From positions 55,386,336 through 55,450,335 of the forward strand of contig OY997592.1 in NCBI GenBank assembly GCA_963921825.1: a stretch of 64,000 nucleotides of DNA, written 5' to 3'. Both the position numbers and the translations under genes were made by a program. Source of the stretch: Erodium maritimum. Lineage: Eukaryota > Streptophyta > Magnoliopsida > Geraniales > Geraniaceae. This document shows, piece by piece, positions 55,070-64,000 of this stretch (position 1 is its first letter; each line of letters starts with the position of its first letter). The notes below the pieces were generated by a model. It saw only the letters and a program-made list of their open reading frames with translations. It ran no database searches and was not told where the DNA came from.

Positions 55070-55511
55070 GTTGTAACAGAGTGAAACAGTACCAGCCTCC
55101 AAAACGAAATTAGCTACCGATGCGACGCGAGAAGAAAGGATTCAGTTACCCTGGAAAGGTTGAGAGAAAGAAATGAGAGAGAAGGTGGTTCGGTGGCCGG
55201 AATCCACCATGAACACTACACCTTCAAGCTCAAGAACAAGGTAGATGAACAGTGAACATATTGTAGCAGTTGAGAGCGTTTAGCATAATCGTAATACACC
55301 AACATAATGTTCTATCTTCTATTGATTGTTAAGAAATGTTTTGTTTCCCTTACTTTCTATAATTATTTGCTATGTTCTTAAAAGCGTTAAATAACCGTTT
55401 ATTTCTGTATTTCAACATCTTCTTAGATATTCGTATTATTGAGACTCGAACGAAATTGTTAATTTCTATTTATTAAACTTAAAGACTGCCCTTGTTTTTT
55501 ATTTTCCCTAC

Positions 55512-55525
55512 TGAGCGTAAGCTCA
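55512..55525 (+). promoter_or_regulatory. Conserved LTR hairpin, copy in LTR E
   Basis: TGAGCGTAAGCTCA, followed by CCCC and, farther on, TTTTTACATG, in which the AG of the usual TACAG is altered. Confidence 0.68.
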
Positions 55526-56142
55526 CCCCTATTTGTTTATTTACTGTTTTTACATGCTTGCTTGATTAGTAGTGGACTCGAGGCTAGGGAGCTTCTGTGG
55601 GTCCGGGTGCTTTATCTTTAGAGACGGCTATGGTCTTATTTTGTTACGAACCTTTTTTGTAAAGGATTTATTATGGAGCTTTTTACTTGAGATATTTTGA
55701 TTGAAACTAAACTTGGAGAGTTATATTGGATTTGAGACACTTTTGTTTGTTATATTTTGTATTACCTTTAAGTCACATCTTGAGTCCGGTCAATACCGGA
55801 TTTGGGGCGTGACATTGTTGCATGTTGTGACTGTGTGTGGGCAAGTGTGTCATGTTTGATAATGTGAACCCTTGGTTGTGATATGACCGGGTGAGTGATG
55901 GACCGGCTGTGTGCTATGTTGAGATGGTCCGGTTGGTATACCGAGACCATCAGTGGTTTGTGCTGTGTGTTATATCCTGTATTGGGGTGTTCCAAGAGAC
56001 GGCGTATCCGGAGTGGACTTACACCGAGGGATAATTCTGTTGAAGTGTATCGAGGCCAAGGATGGCGTGATCAGTACCCGATGACTCGTGGTCCGGGACG
56101 ATGTTTGACCGAGGCGTGTACCGATCATGTACGTGTGGTGAG

Positions 56143-56550
56143 AGATGCCCCACGTCTGTGTGCGTGGAACCCTTCGTCTATGTACAGAGGAAGATATTGC
56201 CCCACGTCTATGTGCGTGGAACCCTTCGTCTGTGTGCGGAGGAATATATTGCCCCACGTCTATGTGCGTGGAACCATTCGCCTATGTGCGGAGGAAGATA
56301 TTGCCCCACGTCTGTGTGCGTGGAACCCTTCGTCTGTGTGCGGAGAAAGATATTGCCCCACGTCTGTGTGCGTGGAACCCTTCGTCTGTGTGCGGAGGAA
56401 GATATTTCCCACGTCTGTGTACGTGGAAGACATCGTACTGAGGGATTTCCGGTCGAGGATGTTACCCTTCGTCTGTGTGCGGAGGAAGATATTTCCCACG
56501 TCTGTGTGCGTGGAACCCTTCGTCTGTGTGCGGAGGAAGATATCGGGACT
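56143..56550 (+). repeat. 52-bp tandem array in the 3' LTR of D
   Basis: Seven to eight units of CCCCACGTCTGTGTGCGTGG followed by AACCCTTCGTCTGTGTGCGG and AGGAAGATATTG. There are more units than in the 5' LTR, so the array expanded after insertion or was unequally copied. Long periodic frames here (a repeating VCVRGTLRLCAEEDI-type peptide) are artefacts. Confidence 0.9.
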
Positions 56551-57151
56551 GATGTTGTATGGTCCGATACGATATAAGTGGCTGTGTGCATCAGGTGGTA
56601 TGACTTATGCCGTTAGACGAAATCTGTGTGTGTCACGGCCGTGCCTTATTCTGGCTATTGGTTGTGTGCTGTCTTACGACATTTGTGTGTGTCTTGCTGT
56701 GTGCTTTATTCTCATTAGTTGGCTGTGTGCATTTATATAAGTACGTTTAAGGTTGTGGAAATGGGCAGTAACGGGGAAGCGTGTTGTTGGGCGTTGTGCA
56801 TTGGGTTAAGTGAGACTTTGTTCTTGTGAGAGTGTTGGGGGACTCGAGGTGATGTTGTACCTGATTCATGTGTTACAGTGCGAGTTCGCACGTGTGATTG
56901 GTTGTAAGATAACCGTGGTCGTTGTCCTTTGAGAATTGTTAGGTGGTGGGTGTCAAGAGCTGATTGTGGGAAGTGGTAGTGAGTTCGGTTCGTTGTGAGT
57001 TGTTTGGCGGGTTGTGCCTGAGTGAAGGCCAAGTGTTTTATGGGAGTAATGATATATTTGTTTCTAATAGTGGTGTGTTACTAGTATGCCCTAATTGGAC
57101 GGTTACCCGTGGTGATGAACTGTGGTTTAGAACCTTAACTACTTTTTCTAC

Positions 57152-57165
57152 CGAGCGTAAGCTCA
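57152..57165 (+). promoter_or_regulatory. Conserved LTR hairpin, copy in 3' LTR of D
   Basis: CGAGCGTAAGCTCA, with the outermost T changed to C; followed by CCCCC and GTGTTTCAAGTG. Confidence 0.65.
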
Positions 57166-57440
57166 CCCCCTTACTTTGTTGTGTTTCAAGTGTCGAGCAG
57201 GTTTTGTACTAGCAGGATTCTCGGAGCTAGGGAGCTGACGGGGATTTGGGCAAGTGTCTAGAGACGTACCGTCGTCCTTCGTTTTGTTTTTACCGTTGTA
57301 CTCACCGAGCTGTTGACTCGTGATGATTGTTAAAAGTTTTTAAATTTTGAATTGAGACTTGTTGGCTTTATTTTCGATGAAAATTTTATTGTTTTAGATC
57401 ACGTCTCGAATTCGGTCAAAATCGGATTTGGGGCGTGACA

Positions 57441-58400
57441 TTCTGCAATAGATCTGGACATGTCTTAACAGACTTCAGAACTCATGCTCGTCACCTTTTT
57501 TCCTCAGACAGCCCTCGATGGGGTAACTCCATGCCCTCTCAAAACTTTAGGGGGCGTGGCTCCCGTGGGGATCTTCGACCTTCCAATAGGCCCAATGGCA
57601 CTGTTGCTGCTACACCTGCTGCGTCTGCCGAATCTCCTGACATGACTGCTCTCTTGGGTGACACACGAGCGTTCCTATCAGCTCACACTGCTTCGTCAGG
57701 TAGCTCATCCACTACTACGCCAGGTAGCACATCCACTTGGTATTTTGATTCTGCTTGTTTCAATCATATGAGCCCTCAGTCATATTTTCTTACATGTGTA
57801 ACCCCGGTAACCAAGTCTCCGTCTATTTGTACTGCTGAAAATTCCACTTTACTTGCCACACACTGTGGTAGCGCAACCACATACCAGTTATCACTACCAA
57901 ACACCTTACTTGTCCCAGATTTATCATTGAACCTTGTATCGGTTGGTCAATTGTGTGATTTGGGTCTTGACGTTACCTTTTCTGGTCGTACTTCTTCTGT
58001 TCTTGTGCAGGATCCACTGACCGGAAAAATCCATGGGACAGGATGTAAAGTTGGTCGCCTGTTCGAACTCACCTCCCTGGTGGCTCCCTCACCCTCATCA
58101 TCATCATCCTCGTCTACTTGTGGCGATGTCGTCTCCGCTGATCTATGGAACTCTCGCCTAGGTCATCCATCTTCCTCTAATTTGCGTAGTCTTATTTCTA
58201 GTGGTTTGTTAGGGTCAGTTTCGCATAACTTTGGTGATTGTGTGCCTTGTCAGCTTGCTAAACATCATAAACTGCCGTTTTCTCTTAATAATACTATTTC
58301 CTCTACACCTTTTGATCTTGTTCATTCTGACTTGTGGGGAGCGGCACCTATTCCGACCATCGGGGGGGGGGGGGTATCAGTGGTTTGTTATATTTGTTGA
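57441..58400 (+). pseudogene. gag-pol: Zinc knuckle end, protease and pre-integrase of the Ale-like element
   Basis: Resumes the copia reading frame directly after element D with CNRSGHV, the rest of the CCHC knuckle; the last cysteine is changed (LTDF). Next comes a linker rich in S, P and A, and the protease active site region WYFDSACFNHMS, where D-S-G-A is expected, so the motif is damaged. NTLLVPDLSLNLVSVGQLCD and GTGCKVGRLFEL follow. The GAG-pre-integrase HHCC module is LWNSRLGHPSSSNLRSL with CVPCQLAKHHKLPF. The integrase begins FDLVHSDLWGAAPIPT, and then a 13-G run at 58362-58374 throws it out of frame. Confidence 0.9.
58362..58374 (+). repeat. Poly(G)13 tract in the Ale-like integrase
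   Basis: Thirteen G at the place where the protein should read I-G-G-Y before QWFVIFVDDHTRFT. The expansion breaks the frame. Confidence 0.9.
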
Positions 58401-58990
58401 TGATCATACACGTTTTACTTAGATTTATCTCATGCATAATAAATCTGACTTCAACAAAATTTGTTCTGAGTTTTCTGCCATGGTTCGCACACAATTCTCA
58501 AAAGTTATCAAAACACTGTGTATGGATAACGGCATGGAATTTAAAGAGTCATCCTTCCTTGAACAACTTGCTTCCACCGGTACTATCGTTCACCCCTCAT
58601 GTCCTGGTACATCGCAACAAAATGGTCGGGCAGAATGTAAACATCGTCATATTCTTAATACGGTTTGTGCTCTCACCATTGCAGCTGCCTGTCCTGAACG
58701 TTTCTAGGGGGCTGCCCTCACAGCCGTTTACACCATCAACAGAGTTCCATCCCCGGTCATAGGTAACAAAACTCCTTACGAGTGTTTGTATGGTCGTCCT
58801 CCAGTTTAAGATCTTCTTCGGGTCTTTGGGTGTGTCTGTTTTTTTTCATCTACAACCTCATGAACGTACTAAACTTAAAATCGTTCTCGTCTTTGTTGTT
58901 TTATTGGGTATGGGATCGAACACAAAGGATACAGATGTTGGGACCCTGTTTCCAAACGTCTCTGCATATCTCGCCATGTCACATTCTTGG
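58375..58990 (+). pseudogene. pol: Integrase core and tail of the Ale-like element
   Basis: After the G run: YQWFVIFVDDHTRFT, stop, IYLMHNKSDFNKI, then the catalytic TLCMDNGMEFKESSF (the D is kept; relatives have DNGGEF) and HPSCPGTSQQNGRAECKHRH with the glutamate. A TAG near 58705 and one near 58807 follow. The copia tail (YTINRVPSPVIGNKTPYECL, LRVFGCVCFF, FIGYG-like FIGYGIEHKGYRCW) is spread over frames up to about 58990. Confidence 0.87.
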
Positions 58991-60281
58991 AACATAACAT
59001 GTTTTCTTCCATGTCTTCTTTTCACATTCCCGAGTCTTCTCCTTTCTTTTCTAATCCCGATATTGATCTGTTTTCTGATGATGATGAGAATTCTCCCATT
59101 AATCTGACTCCTGCAGGTTCTCCAACATCTCTGCCTCCTACCATGGATCATGTTCCACCAGAGGATCCCGTGCTAGAGGATCCTGTGCTACTGACTCGAC
59201 CACAGCGTCATCGGAAACTCCCATCTCACCTCCAGGACTTTGAGGTAACCCTTCCATCTCGTGTCGCTTCCATAGTGTCCTCTGTATATGAGCTTGACAC
59301 CTATTGGGAGGCTTGCACTAACCCCCTGTGGCAGATAGCAATGACTGAGGAACTACATGTCATGGTAAAGACTCATACCTGGAATCTGGCACCTTTACCT
59401 CGGGACAAACATGTGGTCGGTTCTAGATGGGTATACAAGGTGAAGACCAAGGCAGATGGTTCTATCGAGCGCTACAAGGCACGAATTGTGGCTTGTGGAT
59501 TTACCCAGGAACATGGGGTCGATTATGAGGAAACATTTGCTCCTGTTGCGAGGCTCACTTCTGTTCGCACCATTCTTGCTGTTGCTGCTGGTCGACAGTG
59601 GGACATTTTTCAAATGGACGTGAAGAATGCTTTTCTCAATGGAGATCTTACAGAGGAGGTTTATATGAAGCCCCCGCCCGGCTATGATCATCCCCCACAC
59701 ATGGTTGGTCGTTTGCGCAAATTCATTTATGGACTCAAGCAGGCTCCGCGGTCATGGTACTCCAAGTTCAGTGGTGCGATGGCAGTCTTTGGTTTCTTCT
59801 CTAGTTCGCAAGACAGCTCATTGATTGTTCGTCAGACCTCTCGGGGCCAAACTCTCTTACTTCTATATGTGGATGATATGATCATTACTGGTGATGATGC
59901 TATCGGCATTGTGAATCTCAAGCGTCATCTAAGCGAACGGTTTGAGATGAAGGATTTGGGTCATCTCTCTTACTTTCTTGGTTTGGAGATTTCCTCTCTG
60001 TCCTCTGGTTATCATTTGTCACAAGCCAAGTATGCAGTCGAGCTCATCTCCAAGGGGGGAATAACCGATAGCAAGATCGCTTCCACTCCCATTGACGCGA
60101 ATGTCAAGTGTCTTCCATCAGATGGTAAAGCTCTCGAGAATCCCACAGACCGACGATCTACCACAGATTACTGTTTCTTTCTTGGTAACTCTCTGATTTC
60201 CTAAAGAAGTAAGAAACAAACAACCATTGCCCGCTCCAGCCCGGAAGCTGAGTATCAAGCCCTTGCTGATACTACTTCCGA
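58991..60281 (+). pseudogene. pol: RT and start of RNase H of the Ale-like element, with an internal deletion
   Basis: Open from about 58987 to 60204. A linker (SSPFFSNPDIDLFSDDDENS) leads to RT: LWQIAMTEELHVMVKTHTW, GSRWVYKVKTKADGSIERYK, CGFTQEHGVDYEETFAPVAR, DVKNAFLNGDLTEEVYMKPP, IYGLKQAPRSWYSKFS, the catalytic LLLYVDDMIITG, and KDLGHLSYFLGLEISS. It then reads DGKALENPTDRRSTTDYCFF: the roughly 75-90 residues usually found between the N-P-T of RT and the D-P-T-D-R-R-S-T-T of RNase H are missing. A stop at 60202-60204 follows LISx. The next residues SPEAEYQALADTTS run to the target duplication of LTR F at 60277-60281. Confidence 0.92.
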
Positions 60282-60583
60282 TGTCACGCACCAAATCCGG
60301 TTTTGGCCAGACTCGAGACGTGACCTGAATCAAACGAGGTCAAAGTAATACAATTGAAATAAATTCTTTTAAAGCTGGAAACGAGTCCAAAGTATTCCTC
60401 AATAATTCAATCTAAACTTCAAATATAGTGTCAAAACTTGATAAGTGACAAAAGGTAAATAAGGTTCAACACTGTGGACCAACACATCTATAATACAACT
60501 CTCAAGACATCCGGAAGCTCCCGAGCCTCGAATTTCCCATATCCCAAGCACACCTGTACACAAAATAAATAAACAAATAGGAA

Positions 60584-60597
60584 TGAGCTTACGCTCA
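60584..60597 (-). promoter_or_regulatory. Conserved LTR hairpin, copy in LTR F
   Basis: TGAGCGTAAGCTCA on the minus strand, preceded by TTCCCTAC; about 310 bases from the LTR 3' end. Confidence 0.7.
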
Positions 60598-61280
60598 GTA
60601 GGGAAAATCGTAAATAACTTTAGTCTCCGAATTTAATATTAGAGCTGCTTTAAATCGATGTCACAAAAGTATTTAAAACCCTTAGACCAAAAGATATAAT
60701 AAACAAATAAGAAGCAAAGATAACAATAGTGCATTCTCAAGGATAACGATAACTTCCTAGAGAATAAATAGGGAACATTATAATAAAATAGAAAACCATC
60801 ACAACTGGGAGCGAGTGGGTACTATTAATCAAAGAAAAGTTATGGAACTCGTGTAATGAAACAATATCGTTTTTTCAAAGATAACAGTAACTTAAAAGAT
60901 TCCATGAAAGTACTGTAACGAATCATAACTTATTAAAATGGGAGCAATTAATATCACGCCAACCACTCTCTTTCTCAAGCCTCCGATCCATGGATAGATT
61001 CTGGGATCACATCGGTTCACATATTCCAATCCACCAGAGTATTCATATCATATCAGATTTTCCCTCGGTCCAGAGGACACACATGCGTTGGGGCACCGGA
61101 AACAATCCCAAATGGGCGCTTATCATCGGGATTCCCAGAAATGCCTCCAAAGGACCATATGTCATAGGGAACCAAGGTGGTGCTCCACTGGGACGCACGC
61201 CCTTGGGTGAAACCTCAGTAACCATCTCTCATGAAATAACCCAAATAATATCCCGCAGGATCTGCTCATAATCAATCTAT

Positions 61281-61410
61281 ATCCCGCATGATCTGCCAAT
61301 AATCAATAAATATCCCGCAGGATCTACCAATAATCAATAAACATCCCGCAGGATCTGCCAATAATCAATAAATATCCCGCAGGATCTGCCAATAATCAAT
61401 TCTCGTAATA
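61281..61410 (-). repeat. 31-bp tandem array in LTR F
   Basis: Plus-strand units ATCCCGCAGGATCTGCCAAT followed by AATCAATAAAT at 61281, 61312, 61343 and 61374, with a partial unit before. Confidence 0.88.
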
Positions 61411-61498
61411 TCCAGTAACCAATGCCCTCAGGCTCCAATACTCAGTCAATATCTCACTGTATCTGTCCAACTCCAACCACCACAACGGCACCGGATTA

Positions 61499-61519
61499 CC
61501 CCCCCCCCCCCCCCCCCCC
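61499..61519 (-). repeat. Poly(C)21 tract (poly(G) on the LTR strand) in LTR F
   Basis: Minus strand TACACC-(G)21-TAATCCGGT, the same location as the 20-G run in LTR A. Confidence 0.9.
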
Positions 61520-63565
61520 GGTGTAGTACCGAACCAAACAACAACCAAACAAACAAACAAACAAGTATACATTTCAAGGATAAGAATAAAGAAACAAGAA
61601 TTAACATTCAAGAATAAGAATAAGGAAAGCATACAATAATACGTCCATCGACCAACTCTCATCGAATCACACTTTCACCACAATACACCAAAGACGTTCA
61701 CTTAATCCTCAATCTTAAAAGTACACACACATACCACACGGGATTCATACCCACAATTACCCTTACCGTCATACTTACCTATCACGAACCATCGGTACAT
61801 CGATCACCTGATTGTACCCCTTGGCACAACAAGTCATACTCGATCATCCGTTCAATCAACAATTATATCAACACAATCACTCAATCAACCAAGTAAGCAT
61901 TCTACCAATCAACAATCATATGAACGATCAATTAAGTATTCAATCGTACAAGCTAATCTAGTTTCATTAGACTCTTATGTTATCCTAATAACTAGCAACC
62001 AAGCATGTGAACCTAGCACACAACTAATCCGAGAGCTCTTCACAGCCTCTCTACCAGTAAATCAAATCCCAAGTATTGAAAGCAAGCTTCACTAATCATC
62101 ATCATCCTAAGCATGCATACTAGACTCATCCATTTATTAGTAATTGAAGTACGATTATTCTAGTTATTCGCATCCTATAGGCAATTCTAGGACCTTTCCG
62201 ATTTTATTATCCTAATCATGCATACTAAGCGTTAATTAAGAAATTAAGACTTTCCCTACCTTGCGGTCTTCCTCTAAAAATACTCTGATGAACACTCGAG
62301 TGGTCACAACTCCGTTCTTCACACGGGTCCCGGAGTGGTCTTAGTCCTTCTAGCTCGGTTCCAAGCCCGTGCTCTCGGGCGAAGTCCCGTCTAGATTTGA
62401 CAAGTAAAACATCCAAATCAATACTGATAATTGTCCAAAGGTCCCTTGGTGTTTAAGTCCAATTAATTAAATATTTAATTAACCTGTTTTTAAAATGATT
62501 TTTCTTTAAATCTGGATTGACCCGAATCCGACCCGGATCCAAGCCCAAACCCGGATCCAGAACCCAAAACCCGGAACCTGACCCGGACCCGAGCCTAACC
62601 CGGTCCGGACCCGAGTCAGACCCGATCCCAAGATTTGGGTCTGACCCACGTCCGAACCATGATCCGGCCCAGAGCCCACTCAGATCCAGGACCGTGCTGG
62701 TTCTCCTGGCCCGGTGACGTCCGGCCCAACATTCCCCAGGCCCAAAGCCCGGTCAGACTCGTGTCGAGCTCGTGCAAAGTCCGGCGAGCTGTGGCTGCTC
62801 CGGCCGTCGTCCACGGCGTCAAGGGCACGCGAGCGAGGGAGAGAAGAGGGCGAGTTGAACGTCAGGTCGCTGGCAACGTCGTGGTGGTGGTGGCGTCGGT
62901 AAAAGCGCGCCCTAACGCTCTCCCGTCCAGATTTTCTTCACGGCTTCGCCGGCGACGACCCACCCTGAAAACCCCTTTAATCGAACTCGAAAAGGTGGGG
63001 TTTCATGCCAAGCGAGGTCAGAGAAGAAGGAAATGGCGGAGGAGAGGCTCGATTCGGGCTTGAGATTGACGAACCGATCTGCGAACTCTGAGCTTCTTCG
63101 ATTCTTACACGGGAGTTTGGATTTGAGCTCCGAGGCGAGCGAGAAGAGGAAAGAGGATGTTCTGGCGAGGGTCTGAGAAGAGCGACGATGGTGGGTGGGT
63201 GGATGAGGGAGGTCGGAGAAGAAGGAGGAGGCGCCGGCGAGCTGTGCTCGGTAACGCAGAGAGAGGGAGGGAGGCGAGAGGTTTGGGGAAGATGAACAGT
63301 ACCCCCCTCAACTAGGGTTTGACCCTTAAATACCGCCTCCAAAGGGCTGGGCCTCGTGCCTCAGCGAACCGGGCCAACGTCCCCGATTGGGCCCGACCTG
63401 GCCCAATCTACCCTTTAGTCCAGACTTTCCCATTTCCCTTTTTTTTAATTTTCTTTTCAAATAAAACTTGTTGCAAAAACCACCCTCACGTTTCTGGTTT
63501 CACGAAAACACCCCTTTGTTTCCTATTTCAATTTAATACCCTTTTTGAAAGAGCGGGGTTTTACA

Positions 63566-63870
63566 TCCGAAACTTATATGGCTTCGTTGGTTACTACATG
63601 ACATGGGTGTTGTTCAGAAGTCAGCCACTACCACTCATTGTGACAATCAGAGTGCTATTCATATTGCTCATGATGATGTCTTCCATGAATGCACCAAGCA
63701 TATTGAGATTGATTGTCACTTTGTTCGACAACATCTCAATCAGGGCACCCTTGCTCTCCGATCTGTCTCCTCTGGCGACCAGATTGCATATATCTTCACC
63801 AAGGCTTTAATTCTAGGGAACTTCAAACCTGTAGTTGACAAACTCAATTTGGGTTCATTATCACCATCTT
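63566..63870 (+). pseudogene. pol: RNase H end of the Ale-like element
   Basis: Continues after LTR F: ELIWLRWLLHDMGVVQKSAT-type reading with one extra base near 63570-63572. Then HCDNQSAIHIAHDDVFHECT (catalytic D), KHIEIDCHFVRQHLNQGTLA and SGDQIAYIFTKALI (relatives have AD-IFTK), finishing at a stop near 63870 just before the polypurine tract. The catalytic aspartate and the C-terminal H-x-R-x-KHI block are kept. Confidence 0.92.
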
Positions 63871-63884
63871 GAGTTTGAGGGGGG
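63871..63884 (+). promoter_or_regulatory. Polypurine tract of the Ale-like element
   Basis: GAGTTTGAGGGGGG directly before TGTTAGAATT; marks the 3' LTR start. Confidence 0.9.
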
Positions 63885-64000
63885 TGTTAGAATTTATTGT
63901 ATAGGCTCAGCCTATGTGGCTCATTAGGGTTAACATTGAGTTTAGGAAACCCTAGTGATGCAACACCACTATATATACATGTACACTATGTATGCTTTTA
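63885..64000 (+). repeat. 3' LTR of the Ale-like element, first 116 bases
   Basis: TGTTAGAATTTATTG onward, matching 37105-37220 at about 101 of 116 positions by eye, including the TATATATA box at 63970-63977. It runs off the window; about 35 more bases and the right target duplication are expected beyond. Confidence 0.92.

Larger units (their letters stand above)
48601..55305 (-). mobile_element. Full-length L1-type LINE on the minus strand (LINE-2 of this window)
   Basis: 6705 bp, the same family as 12071-18792. An 18-base target duplication with one mismatch flanks it: AATGTTCTATCTCCTATT (48583-48600) and AATGTTCTATCTTCTATT (55306-55323). The 3' end is on the left, with a T run and GATCAGCAATGG. 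Gene order on the minus strand is ORF1 (about 55069-53081), ORF2 (53084 to about 49510) and a 0.9 kb 3' UTR. Fewer lesions than its plus-strand relative in ORF2. It interrupts solo LTR E. Confidence 0.95.
46056..55814 (+). mobile_element. Solo chromovirus LTR E, inside the D 3' LTR and split by a LINE
   Basis: Starts TGTAAGAACCTCCCCCGG and ends GGGGCGTGACA, with flanks GTGTT (46051-46055) / TTGTT (55815-55819). Without the LINE it is about 3.0 kb. It is the same subfamily as the LTR of A: AAAAAGCTTAGCCGTCATC near 46170, TGAAACCCATTGAGGGTGTT near 46799, GC-rich 46960-47230, CCTGCGGGGCATTGG repeats at 48216-48320. No internal domain, so it is a solo LTR. The left part is 46056-48600 and the right part 55324-55814. 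Confidence 0.92.
38448..57440 (+). mobile_element. Element D: gypsy-type element without intact gag-pol, inserted in the Ale-like gag
   Basis: 5' LTR 38448-41452, tRNA-Met PBS, 3.2 kb internal region, polypurine tract, and a 3' LTR starting at 44647 that is itself split by solo LTR E and finishes at 57440. The flanking duplication is TTCAG (38443-38447) / TTCTG (57441-57445), one mismatch. The internal region has no intact domain, only scraps of pol, LTR-like pieces and a tRNA fragment. Large LTRs with a short non-coding interior resemble the LARD type of non-autonomous element. Confidence 0.9.
55815..57440 (+). repeat. 3' LTR of element D, right part
   Basis: Continues the LTR after E (TTGTTGCATGTTGTGACTG), contains the 52-bp array, the hairpin, and ends GGGGCGTGACA at 57440. 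It follows 39924-41452 of the 5' LTR closely. Confidence 0.93.
60282..63565 (-). mobile_element. Solo chromovirus-type LTR F (3284 bp), inside the Ale-like RNase H
   Basis: On the minus strand it starts TGTAAAACCCCGCTC and ends GGTGCGTGACA. The target duplication is perfect: TCCGA at 60277-60281 and 63566-63570. It has no internal domain. The end near 63565 and the GC-rich part at 62510-63300 resemble the LTRs of D (TCGGATCCGGGTC-type words), while 61280-61520, with CCTGCGGGAT-type repeats and the poly(G) site, resembles A and E. This makes F look like a mosaic LTR. Confidence 0.92.
37105..64000 (+). mobile_element. Ale/Retrofit-like Ty1/copia element, split by D and F, 3' end outside window
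   Basis: Pieces: 37105-38447, 57441-60281 and 63566-64000, in total about 4.6 kb of the original element. The reading is gag (interrupted in the zinc knuckle by element D), protease, integrase, RT, RNase H (interrupted by solo LTR F), polypurine tract and the first 116 bases of the 3' LTR. The short LTR of about 151 bp and the protein style suit the Ale/Retrofit lineage. By eye the aligned 116 bases of the two LTRs differ at about 15 positions (13%), making it clearly older than the Tork-like element. Degraded by stops, frameshifts and one deletion. Confidence 0.9.

Noticed and set aside
55895-56740. 281-codon open frame in the D 3' LTR
   Set aside because: It runs through the 52-bp tandem array of an LTR. 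The 5' LTR copy does not keep the same frame, and no domain is recognisable.
60282-63565. F as the 5' LTR of a second complete minus-strand element
   Set aside because: Perfect TCCGA duplication on both sides and copia sequence continuing directly beyond; no room for an internal region.

Overview
This window is plant nuclear DNA, almost certainly from an angiosperm and probably a eudicot (the species is not identifiable from this sequence). Nearly all of it is transposable elements in various stages of decay: Ty3/gypsy chromoviruses with long LTRs (about 2.9-3.4 kb), two Ty1/copia elements, two full-length L1-type LINEs, one LINE remnant, and a dense cluster of short terminal-inverted-repeat elements sitting in (TA)n microsatellites. 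I see no intact protein-coding host gene. Two scraps of possible host sequence are present: a decayed CCT5 (TCP-1 epsilon chaperonin) fragment near 24.1-24.4 kb and a possible first exon with 5' UTR at about 36.98-37.08 kb.

Layout, left to right. 1-8079: the 3' part of a Tekay-like chromovirus (element A), with gag, protease, RT, RNase H, integrase and chromodomain all broken by stops and frameshifts, then a 2.93 kb 3' LTR. 8080-11640: remnant of a LINE split by a solo chromovirus LTR (B, 8437-11375). 12071-18792: full-length LINE on the plus strand (RRM-containing ORF1, endonuclease/RT ORF2). 19376-24056: complete Ty1/copia element of Tork/Tnt1 type on the minus strand, 339-bp LTRs, perfect 5-bp target duplication. 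24085-24446: CCT5 pseudogene fragment. 24.4-26.7 kb: unassigned. 26684-36931: nine TA-flanked inverted-repeat elements (a-i). One of them (f) is split by solo LTR C (30001-33368), and another (i) carries a GC-rich, gene-like insert.

37105-64000 is one nested complex. An old Ale/Retrofit-like copia element (5' LTR at 37105, 3' LTR from 63885 and running off the window) is split at the CCHC zinc knuckle of its gag by gypsy element D (38448-57440). The 3' LTR of D is split by solo LTR E (46056-55814), and E is split by a LINE on the minus strand (48601-55305). Farther along, the RNase H region of the same copia element is split by another solo LTR, F (60282-63565, minus strand). Target-site duplications support each step: TTCAG/TTCTG, GTGTT/TTGTT, an 18-bp repeat with one mismatch, and TCCGA/TCCGA.

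The most unusual signals are these. The TA-repeat-targeting elements have different interiors but share the same terminal motif. The internal region of D contains a 47-nt copy of the 5' part of initiator tRNA-Met, the tRNA whose 3' end primes these elements. A small hairpin (TGAGCGTAAGCTCA and variants) is present near the 3' end of all seven long LTRs. LTRs of the different subfamilies carry minisatellites unrelated in sequence at the same relative position. Element boundaries and domain calls come from reading the sequence by eye; no alignment or database search was run.
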